DNA of 64,000 nt from Aerococcus viridans. Lineage in GTDB: Bacteria > Bacillota > Bacilli > Lactobacillales > Aerococcaceae. Location of the stretch: contig NZ_NBTM02000001.1 in the NCBI RefSeq assembly GCF_002083135.2, positions 62,001-126,000 of the forward strand. The letters are read 5' to 3'. The notes under the pieces were generated by a model, which was given only the letters and a program-made list of their open reading frames with translations, searched no databases and was not told the origin of the DNA. Position 1 is the first letter of the stretch. The number at the start of each line of letters is the position of its first letter. A program made the translations under genes and the position numbers. Shown here one piece after another: positions 37,733-46,114 of this stretch.

Positions 37733-38374
37733 TCATCTGAACTGATCGATAGGAATTTGTTTAAAACTAGTTACGATTTGATCTGCAGCTGACAGGTCCT
37801 GATCAGGATAATCAGGGTTGTTGAACCCAATTGTGTACATACCAGCAGCTTTTCCAGCTAACACACCATTTTTCGTGTCTTCAATCACTACACAATCTTC
37901 TGGTTTACTGTTTAGTAAGTCTGCTGCAAGTAAGAATACATCCGGTGCTGGTTTAGAATTTTCAACTTCTTCTCCACTTACCAGGTATTTAAAATTATCA
38001 TTTAAATCTAAACTGGACATCACATGGTTGATATCTTTTTTAGGTGAAGAAGAAGCTACAGCCATTTGAAACCCCGCATCTGATAATTTTTTTATAAAAT
38101 CTTGTGCCCCTAGAATGGCCTTCACACCATCATTTTGAATCATGAGTTTTCTTTTGTGATTCATCAGTTTAATATATTTATCAATACTCAAAGGTAGTCC
38201 AAGTTCATCTTTCATAGTTTGCCACATATATTCGTAAGTGGTTCCCATAAATTGATATTGATAAGATATGTCTTTATCAAATCCTGCTTCTTTAAGAATC
38301 TCCGTTTTGGAATTTAAATATGTGTATTCGGAGTCTGTAATAACGCCGTCCATATCAAAAATTATATTCTTCAA
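37733..38374 (-). CDS. HAD hydrolase, beta-phosphoglucomutase-like
   Basis: HAD-IA family protein of about 213 aa. Motif I is IIFDMDGVITDSE, motif II AVASSSPK, then KPAPDVFLLAADLL and motif IV VIEDTKNGVLAGKAAGM, matching the beta-phosphoglucomutase/sugar-phosphatase group. The upstream PTS gene stop is directly adjacent. The frame opens at TTG 38395 and has an ATG at 38383, but the SD GAAAGGA abuts that ATG; TTG 38374 (MKNIIFDMDG) has it 9-10 nt away and begins where the family usually begins. It may dephosphorylate hexitol or sugar phosphates that build up when sorbitol is used. Confidence 0.85.
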   Translation of the reverse strand: MKNIIFDMDGVITDSEYTYLNSKTEILKEAGFDKDISYQYQFMGTTYEYMWQTMKDELGLPLSIDKYIKLMNHKRKLMIQNDGVKAILGAQDFIKKLSDAGFQMAVASSSPKKDINHVMSSLDLNDNFKYLVSGEEVENSKPAPDVFLLAADLLNSKPEDCVVIEDTKNGVLAGKAAGMYTIGFNNPDYPDQDLSAADQIVTSFKQIPIDQFR

Positions 38375-38395
38375 GCTATACATCCTTTCAGACAA

Positions 38396-38752
38396 TTACA
38401 CTATTGAGATTTCTGAACCGTTTTCAACATTTGGAATAGGCTTATCTTCCACATATAATGTTCCTGCCAACTCAGGCGATACCGCTCCATCAAACTTAAT
38501 CGTAATATGGCCCAATTCTTGTAAATTTTTATTCACAACATTACCAACAGCCGTTATTTGGAACTCATGACCTTCGATTACAACATATTGTCCTACTTGA
38601 ATTTCTTCGGAAAGATTAGCCTTTTCAATTCCATAGCAATAATCTGCTAGGTCCGCTGGCGCATCATCTCCAAATAAAATCATCATTTTCTCTTCTTTAA
38701 ATAGTTCGGCTTCTGAACCAATATTTAAAATTTTAGTTTGATAAATACTCAA
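38396..38752 (-). CDS. gutA: PTS sorbitol transporter subunit IIA
   Basis: Glucitol/sorbitol-specific EIIA (118 aa), passing phosphate from HPr to EIIB. The family segments are ILFGDDAPADLADYCYG and GQYVVIEGHEFQITAVGNVVNKNL followed by GHITIKFDGA (landmarks at about residues 27-90). TTG start with AAAGGA upstream. Gene order IIC-IIB-IIA after gutF-gutR-gutM matches the gutFRMCBA operon described in Lactobacillus casei, whose symbols are used here. Confidence 0.92.
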   Translation of the reverse strand: MSIYQTKILNIGSEAELFKEEKMMILFGDDAPADLADYCYGIEKANLSEEIQVGQYVVIEGHEFQITAVGNVVNKNLQELGHITIKFDGAVSPELAGTLYVEDKPIPNVENGSEISIV

Positions 38753-38766
38753 TTTAATTTTCCTTT

Positions 38767-39780
38767 CTATCTATATAATCCGAAGCTTGCTAACCAAGCC
38801 ACTACAACACGGGGAACACCATTAATAAATCTAGAGTATAGTACTGCAGGTACACCTACTTCTACCGTTTCTGAATCTGCTTCAGCTAACCCCAATGCAA
38901 CTGGAATGAAGTCACAACCATTTTGTGTGTTAATCGCAAATAATGCTGGTAAAGCTAATTGAGGTGGAATATTACCTTTACCGATTTCAACCCCAATTAA
39001 TGCACCAATTACTTGAGATACTACGGCTCCAGGTCCTAATAAAGGTGATAGAAACGGAACTGAACAGATGAAACCAATAACAATCAAGCCAAATACATTA
39101 CCAGCTAAAGGTGCCATAAAGTTCGCGATGATATTACCTACTCCCGAACCTTGAATTAACCCAATAATTAAAGATACGAATGCCATAAATGGAATCACAG
39201 TAGTCAACATGGTTTGCACTGCTTCACGAGCAGATTGGTTAATTGTAGACATAAAGCTACCAACAGCTAAACCTATTTTCCCAATAATACCACTACCGCC
39301 TTGTTGGGTCATTTTTTTACTAGTATCATATGTAGGTTTCTTTTCATCTTTATTATGAGTCGATGCAGTTTCCTCTGATACAAGTGGCTGTCCTTCTTCA
39401 CTTTCTTGATATAATTCAATTTGGCTATTACTTACTTTTGAAACATAAATATCTTCAGTAATATACTGTGCTAAGGGGCCAGCTTTACCAGTTGGAAGGA
39501 CATTTATTGTTGGTATACCCTTTTTAGGGTAAATACCACAGCGCAAAGTCCCACCGCAATCAATAATTGCTAAAGCAATTTCGTCATCTGGAATAGAAGT
39601 CTTAAATCCATTAACAGCTTCCATACCTGTTAATTCTTCAATTTTATCGACGATAGCAGGTCGTTCTCCACCACCAACTACATAAATGAACTTGTGCTTC
39701 TGCTCTGTCGGTGTAATAACAAGTGGTCCACCAAAGCCACCACTGCCTTTTGAAACTTTAATACTTTTGTATGTTGTCAT
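38767..39780 (-). CDS. gutB: PTS sorbitol transporter subunit IIB
   Basis: Glucitol-type EIIB of 337 aa fused to a membrane part. The N-terminal domain includes GSGGFGGPLVITP and the phosphorylation cysteine in IIDCGGTLRCGIYPKKGI (about residues 73-90). After a linker (about 135-165) come several hydrophobic segments that complete the sorbitol channel with the separate IIC protein. Close spacing to gutC and gutA. Confidence 0.93.
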   Translation of the reverse strand: MTTYKSIKVSKGSGGFGGPLVITPTEQKHKFIYVVGGGERPAIVDKIEELTGMEAVNGFKTSIPDDEIALAIIDCGGTLRCGIYPKKGIPTINVLPTGKAGPLAQYITEDIYVSKVSNSQIELYQESEEGQPLVSEETASTHNKDEKKPTYDTSKKMTQQGGSGIIGKIGLAVGSFMSTINQSAREAVQTMLTTVIPFMAFVSLIIGLIQGSGVGNIIANFMAPLAGNVFGLIVIGFICSVPFLSPLLGPGAVVSQVIGALIGVEIGKGNIPPQLALPALFAINTQNGCDFIPVALGLAEADSETVEVGVPAVLYSRFINGVPRVVVAWLASFGLYR

Positions 39781-39795
39781 AATGAATTCCTCCCT

Positions 39796-40347
39796 TTACA
39801 CTACCGTTTTAGCATCTTTACTCAACTGTACACCTTGAGATTTACATAGTCGCTCAGTAATAAAGTCAGTTGACCATCCACCAATGAAATTCATGACTAA
39901 CCCAACTAATAAGTAACGTACTGCTAAGTCCATCTCATTTAATCCTAAATCAATTACTCCTTGTGCGATCCCCAACCATACAAATAGTTCTCCTGGATTT
40001 ATATGAGGGAATACACCATTGCTAGTATGGCAAAATTGCATCTGTGATGCGATAAAACTTGGTTTATAAAATTCAGGTAGGAATCGTCCCATAGTCATCG
40101 ACATTGGATTTCCTAACATGAAAGCTGAAACAAATGGTAATACTAAGTAGCGTGTTACTGGATTTTTAGCGGATACTTCAGCTAGTTTTTCCACTCTCTC
40201 TTCACCTAAGAAGTTAACAATTGCATTCATCGCTACCATTAACATTAATACCAGCGGTACAATTGAAGTCATCATGCCAATAAAGGTATCTGCTCCTGAT
40301 TGAAATAGGTTCATGAAACTTTCTGCAAATTTAACTATATAATTCAT
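39796..40347 (-). CDS. gutC: PTS sorbitol transporter subunit IIC
   Basis: Membrane EIIC subunit of the sorbitol PTS, 183 aa, with hydrophobic segments and the family block FLGEERVEKLAEVSAKNP followed by LPFVSAFMLGNPMSMTMGRFLPE (about residues 46-90). The C-terminal part has GLVMNFIGGWSTDFI. Forms the translocator with the membrane part of EIIB. SD GGGAGG; only 2 nt separate it from gutM. Confidence 0.93.
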   Translation of the reverse strand: MNYIVKFAESFMNLFQSGADTFIGMMTSIVPLVLMLMVAMNAIVNFLGEERVEKLAEVSAKNPVTRYLVLPFVSAFMLGNPMSMTMGRFLPEFYKPSFIASQMQFCHTSNGVFPHINPGELFVWLGIAQGVIDLGLNEMDLAVRYLLVGLVMNFIGGWSTDFITERLCKSQGVQLSKDAKTVV

Positions 40348-40349
40348 TC

Positions 40350-40832
40350 TTATATCCTCCCGTTCAATTTACTAACTAATTTTGATTTGTAAACATTCAT
40401 CATATCCATCATTCTATCTACTTGACCAGTAGTCTCTGGTTCATGGTATTTACCTGCATCCACTAATACGAATAAATCCCGTGCATTTTCCATTGCAAAC
40501 TGAGTGAGTTTGTTTTCTTTTTGGACTAAAGGATGATGTTTATCAATAAAATGTAGATTTTGACCGACATACTGGTCTATTTGTTTAAATTTAGATAATA
40601 CAGTTACTCCCTGCATTAAATAAGCATCAAAAATTTGACCATCATCGTTGATACCAAAGAAAACGATAGTACCTGCTCGAACTTTTCCAGACTTACGTCC
40701 TATTGCCACTTTTCCTCTGCTTCTAATATTTTGATATATTTTGTTAAAATTTCGAATTTGGATGTAACCAAATATCGTCTGTAGTACAAACGCACAAAAC
40801 ATTATTAGACCTACAATCAGTATGTTGTCCAT
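40350..40832 (-). CDS. gutM: Sorbitol operon activator GutM
   Basis: GutM-family protein of 160 aa with one N-terminal hydrophobic helix (about residues 3-22). Landmarks are IRNFNKIYQNIRSRGKVAIGRKSGKVRAGTIVFFGI (in parts, about residues 26-60) and AYLMQGVTVLSKFK. In lactobacilli GutM works with GutR in activating the gut genes. SD GGAGG. Lies between gutR and gutC. Confidence 0.9.
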   Translation of the reverse strand: MDNILIVGLIMFCAFVLQTIFGYIQIRNFNKIYQNIRSRGKVAIGRKSGKVRAGTIVFFGINDDGQIFDAYLMQGVTVLSKFKQIDQYVGQNLHFIDKHHPLVQKENKLTQFAMENARDLFVLVDAGKYHEPETTGQVDRMMDMMNVYKSKLVSKLNGRI

Positions 40833-40837
40833 AAAAT

Positions 40838-42676
40838 TTAGTCCTCCATTATTATTTGCCGTAAATTGTCTTCGGAATCAACATCAGATAATTTCTTAAT
40901 CAAATTCGAATCACTACTGATCCTGAAAATAAAATCGTAAACATCCAAAAGCAAATTATTAATTTCTTCATCTGCATTATTGGGAATTGCTAAAAGAAAG
41001 ACAAATTTTGGAATATCATTTGTATCCTTATCGTATTTCCCAAAATTTAAAACTATCTTTCTATTTTTGAAATTCAAGGCGTGAGGCATGCCAATTGTAG
41101 GATCAAAAATAGTAGATTTCATATTTTCTCTTTCTAAAATACTGTCCTTAAAATTATCATCCACCAAGTTTGCTTCAATCAATTCCTCGGACATTTGATT
41201 AATAAGATCTAGATAATTTGAATTGGCAGAGATTTTAGATATAACAAGTTCCAACTTGTTATCAGAAATTAGAGAGTTTTTCTCAATCTTTCTCCACTGT
41301 TCTTTAACAAATGAATCATTCACTATAGAATTCATCTGTATAACAGGCACCTTAGTATTTCTTGTTCTTAATGGTATTGTTGTAAATATAGCAAAATATT
41401 TATCCAACGTTTCATCGGAAACTTCTTGCTGTGAGTATGCTGTTACATGAACATCATGTCCGATTACTTTTTGCAGCTGGTTTTTAATGATCAAGGCCGT
41501 TCCCATCCCCGTATGACAAATCACTGCTATATGTCGCTTATTTGGTACACCGTTTCCACTAAGTTCCATTTCAAAATATAGGGTTAAATAATTAATTTCA
41601 GCTTTAGGAACATCTCTACCTACTACATCTGCAATTGTTCTTGATGCTTCTTCAGCAATCGCATATGAGGAAGGATATTTCTCTGCAACTTCTTCAAAAA
41701 ATAAATCGTTCATATCCAGCCGCATAACTAACCTGTTAGTGAGGTGGGTTAAGTGATACCGCATGATATCGAAAAACTGGTCCTTAGATATAGATATTGA
41801 AAATACTTGCTCTACATTTTCAATTATTTGATTAAATAAATGTCTAGTCTTGTTCATGTTATAAACTTTTTTAATCCCGCTACCTTGGTTAAACACATTA
41901 AGCGGGTAAACAATAAAGTCCAACTCAGTTGCACTCAAAGACATTTCAAAATTTTCTTCAATTAGGTAATGTATGTATTCAAAAAATTCTGTGTCTTTTA
42001 TAAAATTCTCATAATAAGGATTGATAGATTTGAGCAACTGTTTATTTCTAACTCTTAAGATACTTACTTCTATTACACTCGTTAACAATCTCGTGATATG
42101 GGCTGGTATATCATTCTTATGACAATAGGAAGATAACAAATTCTTAAAAGAATCAGTTACTAGTTCAGGTGGGAAATATTCCATGACATAATTAACATAA
42201 ATTAGGCGTATGTCCAATTCTTCACCAATAATTACTAAGCCATTGTTAGTCTTTCCTATAATTTCTACCTCATAATCAGATATAATTTTTCGTAGCGTAG
42301 ATATATTATTTGAAACTGTTCCCCTACTAACCATCATTTCTTCCGAGAGTTGATCAATCGTAATTATTTCTTCTTGTCCAATTAACCGTTTTAAAATATA
42401 CGCCATTCTCTTAGTTGTAGAGTTAAAATCACTTTCTCTTTTTAATTTTCCTGCTAGTATTTTTTCATATTCATTGATATCAAAAACATCTAAAGTATAA
42501 ACGCCATCTTCAGTACTGATTGATGCAATTTGATCTAGCTCATTATTTAATAGATAGATATTTTTTGATAAAGTTTGACGGCTAATCTCCAATAAATCAG
42601 CCAATTCTTTTTGCTTTATACTTTGATAGTTATCCATAATTTGTAAAATTTGGTACCATCTATTAATAATTGCCAT
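40838..42676 (-). CDS. gutR: PRD-containing sorbitol regulator GutR
   Basis: Multidomain PTS-controlled transcription activator of 612 aa. Order: two helix-turn-helix units (about 1-150; QKELADLLEISRQTLSKNI and TIDQLSEEMMVSRGTVSNNI), two PRD domains (about 190-390; HYLIEENFEMSL, then YHLTHLTNRLVMRL with the phospho-His), an EIIB-like domain with Cys in ICHTGMGTALI (about 395-480), and an EIIA-like domain with GMPHAL (about 490-612). This is the Mga/MtlR-like activator layout, not an RNA-binding antiterminator. Phosphorylation would report sorbitol flux. Lower GC and more variable than its neighbours. Confidence 0.92.
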   Translation of the reverse strand: MAIINRWYQILQIMDNYQSIKQKELADLLEISRQTLSKNIYLLNNELDQIASISTEDGVYTLDVFDINEYEKILAGKLKRESDFNSTTKRMAYILKRLIGQEEIITIDQLSEEMMVSRGTVSNNISTLRKIISDYEVEIIGKTNNGLVIIGEELDIRLIYVNYVMEYFPPELVTDSFKNLLSSYCHKNDIPAHITRLLTSVIEVSILRVRNKQLLKSINPYYENFIKDTEFFEYIHYLIEENFEMSLSATELDFIVYPLNVFNQGSGIKKVYNMNKTRHLFNQIIENVEQVFSISISKDQFFDIMRYHLTHLTNRLVMRLDMNDLFFEEVAEKYPSSYAIAEEASRTIADVVGRDVPKAEINYLTLYFEMELSGNGVPNKRHIAVICHTGMGTALIIKNQLQKVIGHDVHVTAYSQQEVSDETLDKYFAIFTTIPLRTRNTKVPVIQMNSIVNDSFVKEQWRKIEKNSLISDNKLELVISKISANSNYLDLINQMSEELIEANLVDDNFKDSILERENMKSTIFDPTIGMPHALNFKNRKIVLNFGKYDKDTNDIPKFVFLLAIPNNADEEINNLLLDVYDFIFRISSDSNLIKKLSDVDSEDNLRQIIMED

Positions 42677-42687
42677 TTCAAATCATC

Positions 42688-43488
42688 CTAACCCCTAGTT
42701 TTTCCACCAGCCACATTAATTGTCACACCAGTAATATAACTTGATTTATCTGAAAATAGATATGCTACTAAATCTGCCACTTCTTCTAGTTTTCCACTTC
42801 TACCCAGTGGCGTAGTAGATGTACTAGAATAGCCCTCTCTTAATTGTTCAACTGTGATGTTTCTAGTATAAGCTAATGATTCTTCATAAGCTAACGTTCT
42901 TAAACCTGTTTCTTCCATTATACCTGGCGCAATTCCGACAACACGTACACCGTGCTTACCTAGTTCTTTTGCCCATGATCTTGTATAACTATAAACAGCC
43001 GCCTTAGTTCCTGCATATGGACTTTGTCCTTCCGAACCTTCTAAACCAGATTCTGAACCCATATTAATAATTACACCAGCATTTTTGTTTACAAGTACTC
43101 TTCCTACCGCTTGTGCAACCAAAAATACACCCTTCTGATTAATAGCTAACATTTTATCAAACGTTTTTTCATCTAGTTCATATTTACCATGTGGATCTTT
43201 TGGGTCTACCAAAAGTCTCGGAATGTTTATACCAGCATTATTCACGACACCATCAATCGTCCCAAAAGTTGCCACCACTTCATTTACAGCATTTTCTACA
43301 GCTAAAGCAGAAGTTACATCTGTTTGTACGAATAATAGGTTTTCATGTATCAGTCCATTATCCGAAATATCAAGATTTGCCACCTTTACATTCAACGCTA
43401 GTAACCTTTCTACAATAGTCCGACCAATTCCTGAGGAACCACCCGTAACTACTAACACCTTACCTTCAATATTTAACCAATCAGCCAT
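42688..43488 (-). CDS. gutF: Sorbitol-6-phosphate 2-dehydrogenase (SDR)
   Basis: Oxidises sorbitol 6-phosphate to fructose 6-phosphate with NAD. The 266-aa short-chain dehydrogenase has TGGSSGIGRTIVER (about residues 15-28), NNAGINIPRLLVDP (about residues 83-96), Ser in INMGSESG and the catalytic YAGTKAAV (Tyr about residue 160). The NIPRLLVDPK stretch is what I recognise from Lactobacillales sorbitol-6-P dehydrogenases. First gene of the sorbitol operon, SD AAGGAGG. Confidence 0.92.
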   Translation of the reverse strand: MADWLNIEGKVLVVTGGSSGIGRTIVERLLALNVKVANLDISDNGLIHENLLFVQTDVTSALAVENAVNEVVATFGTIDGVVNNAGINIPRLLVDPKDPHGKYELDEKTFDKMLAINQKGVFLVAQAVGRVLVNKNAGVIINMGSESGLEGSEGQSPYAGTKAAVYSYTRSWAKELGKHGVRVVGIAPGIMEETGLRTLAYEESLAYTRNITVEQLREGYSSTSTTPLGRSGKLEEVADLVAYLFSDKSSYITGVTINVAGGKTRG

Positions 43489-43543
43489 CTAATTGCCTCC
43501 TTATTTATTTGATAGCTTTAGTTTAGCAAGCCCTTACATTTTT

Positions 43544-43589
43544 ATTAATACAGGCTTTTTTCAACCTTGGTTAAATTTGTTGTATTAAT
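43544..43589 (-). promoter_or_regulatory. Nested dyad upstream of the sorbitol operon
   Basis: An inner 16-bp dyad TTCAACCTTGGTTAAA (43560-43575, one mismatched pair) is framed by ATTAATACA (43544-43552) and TGTATTAAT (43581-43589), a perfect 9-bp inverted repeat with nearly the same centre. It lies about 55-100 bp before gutF and overlaps an extended -10-like TGTATTAAT. Candidate GutR/GutM operator. Confidence 0.5.
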
Positions 43590-43703
43590 CCATTTTTCGA
43601 TTACGTAGGTTACAAGGTAAGAGAAGGAACCTTCTACAAAGTGAATCATTTTCGCTGTTTTTCATTTTTTTACCTATATAACTGCAAAATGATACTTAAG
43701 CGC

Positions 43704-43731
43704 TTACTTTATACTTTTTAAGTGCTATAAT
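43704..43731 (+). promoter_or_regulatory. Probable promoter of the UspA gene
   Basis: TTACTT (43704-43709), 16-bp spacer, TATAAT (43726-43731), followed by AAAGGAG and the ATG at 43755. Confidence 0.6.
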
Positions 43732-43754
43732 AAGTACAAAGGAGCGTGAGGAAA

Positions 43755-44219
43755 ATGTACCAAGAATATTCACGTATATTAGCCCCAATTGATGGTTCGG
43801 ACGAGTCTAGATTAGCGTTTAAGAAAGCTGCAGCTGTTGCTAAGCGTAACAATGCTACCCTAATTGTTGCCCATATTATTGACACCTCTGCTTTCCAAAC
43901 AACAAATATGTATAATGAGGTCATTCCTGAAGCCGTTACAACACGTGCTAAAGCCATGTTAACTGATTATGAGGAAGAAGCGCGTAAAGCAGGGATTGAA
44001 CGAGTGGAAACTGTGATTGATTATGGTTCCGCCAAGTACCAAATTTGCCATACACTAGCACCAGAACACAAGGCCGATTTAATTATGATTGGTGCGACTG
44101 GTTTAAATGCTGTTGAACGTTTATTTATCGGTTCTGTTTCTGAATATGTGATTCGTAATGCCCCATGTGATGTGTTAGTGGTTCGTACGAATTTAGACAA
44201 TGAACAAATTGCTGACTAA
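43755..44219 (+). CDS. Universal stress protein, UspA family
   Basis: Nucleotide-binding stress protein of 154 aa. It starts MYQEYSRILAPIDGSDES with the family's first strand and Asp; the ATP-binding loop GATGLNAVERLFIGSVSEYVIRNAPCDVLVVR (about residues 111-142, given by landmarks GATGLNAVERL and GSVSEYV) matches G-2x-G-9x-G(S/T). A GTG at 43746 is in frame but too close to the SD AAAGGAG, so ATG 43755 is used. Single gene with its own terminator. Confidence 0.92.
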   Translation: MYQEYSRILAPIDGSDESRLAFKKAAAVAKRNNATLIVAHIIDTSAFQTTNMYNEVIPEAVTTRAKAMLTDYEEEARKAGIERVETVIDYGSAKYQICHTLAPEHKADLIMIGATGLNAVERLFIGSVSEYVIRNAPCDVLVVRTNLDNEQIAD

Positions 44220-44245
44220 ATTTTCAGCAAAAGATTTATTCAAAC

Positions 44246-44300
44246 AAAATAAACCGCCAACTAGCTGATGTCATGTCTCCTAGTTGGCGGTTATTTGGTT
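44246..44300. terminator. Terminator between uspA-like and peptidase genes
   Basis: AACCGCCAACTAG and CTAGTTGGCGGTT form a 13-bp stem; convergent genes on both sides. Confidence 0.85.
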
Positions 44301-44311
44301 TGCGTAGTTTA

Positions 44312-45478
44312 TTATAAATCTAAGATGGCTTGAATAGATAGTGCGATCCTTGGTACAAGTGAGGTCAAATCAGCTTCTTCCTCAAGGGTGTGGGCACCTG
44401 TTCCCACAATGCCCAAGCCGTCAACAACGGGAATGTCTACAAGGGATGCTAGAGAGGCGTCGGATGCGCCTTGGCTTTCAACCTTAGCTAGAGGACCGTA
44501 ACCCATTTTGTCAGCCGTGGCGGAGTAATGGTCTGCTAATTGATCGACTTTATCGGTGTAAACCATGGCATCTACGCCCGATTCAATTTCAAATTTGGTC
44601 GTTGTATCTGCTATATAGGGTTCAGCAATAACGCGTTCGATGTCCGCGATAATTTCCTCTTTAATGGTCTGGTTTGGGAATCTCAGTGAGAAGTTTCCTT
44701 TGGCAGAACCTGGAATGGTATTGGCTGAAACGCCCCCCTTGATAATGCCGCAATTGATCAATTTCTTACGCGGGATATCGGTTAAGGATTCTAGGGCAAT
44801 GACTTTCTGAGCTAATTCCACAACGGCTGACCGGCCAATTTCAACTTCCATACCGGAATGACCTTGGACGCCTTCGACGGTTACGTTCAGCATCATGCCA
44901 CCTTGACGGCCGACCACAATTTTATCAAAGGTTGGTGTGGGCTCAAAGTTCAGCATCAATGCTGCATCCTGTAATTCCCCAATCATTTCCTGACGGGTAT
45001 CTGAGTACCGGTGGAGGGTTTCTTCATCCGGAATAAAAATTAGACTTAGTGGGTGTTTTTGATAGCCCATTTCAATCAGGTTTTTCACCACATACATGGC
45101 GATGACGAGGCCACCCTTCATGTCCATAAGGCCAGCACCCTTAGCAAAACCCGGTTTATCAGCCAGCAAACGGAAGTGGTGGTTTTTGGTCACATCGGCA
45201 TTAAAGACGGTATCCATATGACCTGATAAGACGATGGGTTTTTGGTCCTTGTTTTCGGAAGTTTTATATTCAGCAATCAACAAGTCCCCTGCTTGGTCAT
45301 GGGGAATGGTCCGGGTGGTCATGCCAATACTTTCACACCATTGACTGATAATTGTCCCCACTTGATTGACACCAGAAATTTGATCAATCCCTGATTCTGT
45401 ATTCACTAATTTTTCTAAAAAGGCGAACATGTCACTTTCTTGCCCTGCAATTAAATCCTTTAACGCTTCAATTTCCAA
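44312..45478 (-). CDS. M20 family metallopeptidase (glutamate carboxypeptidase-like)
   Basis: Zinc peptidase of 388 aa. Metal and catalytic residues: SGHMDTVF (His, Asp), AGLMDMKGG (bridging Asp) and IPDEET (catalytic Glu pair); a dimerisation domain follows, with GRQGGMMLNVTVEGVQGHSG. The overall pattern resembles CPG2-type glutamate carboxypeptidases, but the true substrate could be a dipeptide or acyl amino acid. TTG start with GGAGGGG. Not in an evident operon. Confidence 0.9.
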   Translation of the reverse strand: MEIEALKDLIAGQESDMFAFLEKLVNTESGIDQISGVNQVGTIISQWCESIGMTTRTIPHDQAGDLLIAEYKTSENKDQKPIVLSGHMDTVFNADVTKNHHFRLLADKPGFAKGAGLMDMKGGLVIAMYVVKNLIEMGYQKHPLSLIFIPDEETLHRYSDTRQEMIGELQDAALMLNFEPTPTFDKIVVGRQGGMMLNVTVEGVQGHSGMEVEIGRSAVVELAQKVIALESLTDIPRKKLINCGIIKGGVSANTIPGSAKGNFSLRFPNQTIKEEIIADIERVIAEPYIADTTTKFEIESGVDAMVYTDKVDQLADHYSATADKMGYGPLAKVESQGASDASLASLVDIPVVDGLGIVGTGAHTLEEEADLTSLVPRIALSIQAILDL

Positions 45479-45540
45479 TAAAACCCCTCCAAGAATCTTT
45501 ATCCTATGTTGCCCCTTGTCTTGTCCTTATTTTCCTATCC

Positions 45541-45894
45541 TTATTTGCTTAACCAGATCCGGTCCAAAAAATCGACTTTTGATCCTGCTGTAGCGACTTG
45601 GTCGCCTACAATTAATGGTCGTTTAATTAACATGCCCTGTTCAGACAGTAAGGCTAAAAATGCCTCTTCTGACATATCGGTTAGCTTGTCTTTTAAGCCT
45701 AATTCACGGTACAAACCGCCTGATGTGTTTAATATTTTTGTATATTTACCGTCTACTTGGTCCAGTGCCCAGGCAATTTCTTCAGCCACGGGTGGTTGAT
45801 CACGGATGTCGATGATTTCCCCAAAGGTTAACCCTTGGTCTTCCAAGTATTTTTTCACCTTTTGTGTTGTGGAACATTGTTTTAAGCCATACAT
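45541..45894 (-). CDS. ArsC/Spx-like thioredoxin-fold protein
   Basis: Protein of 117 aa in the arsenate reductase (ArsC)/Spx family, YffB-like. It has MYGLKQCSTTQKVKKYLEDQ (single Cys, no CxxC as in Spx) and a late KRPLIVGD motif. No arsenic genes are near, and Spx regulators carry CxxC, so a thiol reductase or unknown redox role is likelier. ATG 45894 is chosen over an in-frame GTG at 45903 because of an upstream CAGG. Confidence 0.82.
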   Translation of the reverse strand: MYGLKQCSTTQKVKKYLEDQGLTFGEIIDIRDQPPVAEEIAWALDQVDGKYTKILNTSGGLYRELGLKDKLTDMSEEAFLALLSEQGMLIKRPLIVGDQVATAGSKVDFLDRIWLSK

Positions 45895-46017
45895 TTTTAG
45901 CACCTGACTTCATCCTCTCTCTTTCAAGTTTCTCCCTACCATCATAGCAAATTTTGTCCTTCATTAAAAGACGATTAAATTCCCTTGAAGAATGACCACT
46001 CTTCGCTAAGCTAAATG

Positions 46018-46062
46018 ATCAAAAAAAAACTAGCCCTTTGAAAAAGAACTAGTCTACTTAGC
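46018..46062 (-). terminator. Terminator of murR
   Basis: AACTAG and CTAGT outer arms with an inner CCTTT/AAAGG-like pairing and a T9 run on the minus strand. Confidence 0.65.
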
Positions 46063-46114
46063 ATAAATTTACTTTCAGTTTTAAATATATGCTGTCGTTA
46101 TTTAGCACCTTTCT

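Noticed and set aside
40838-42676. GutR as a BglG-type RNA antiterminator
   Set aside because: The N-terminus has DNA-binding helix-turn-helix units rather than a CAT RNA-binding domain, and no RAT/terminator pair was seen in the leader.
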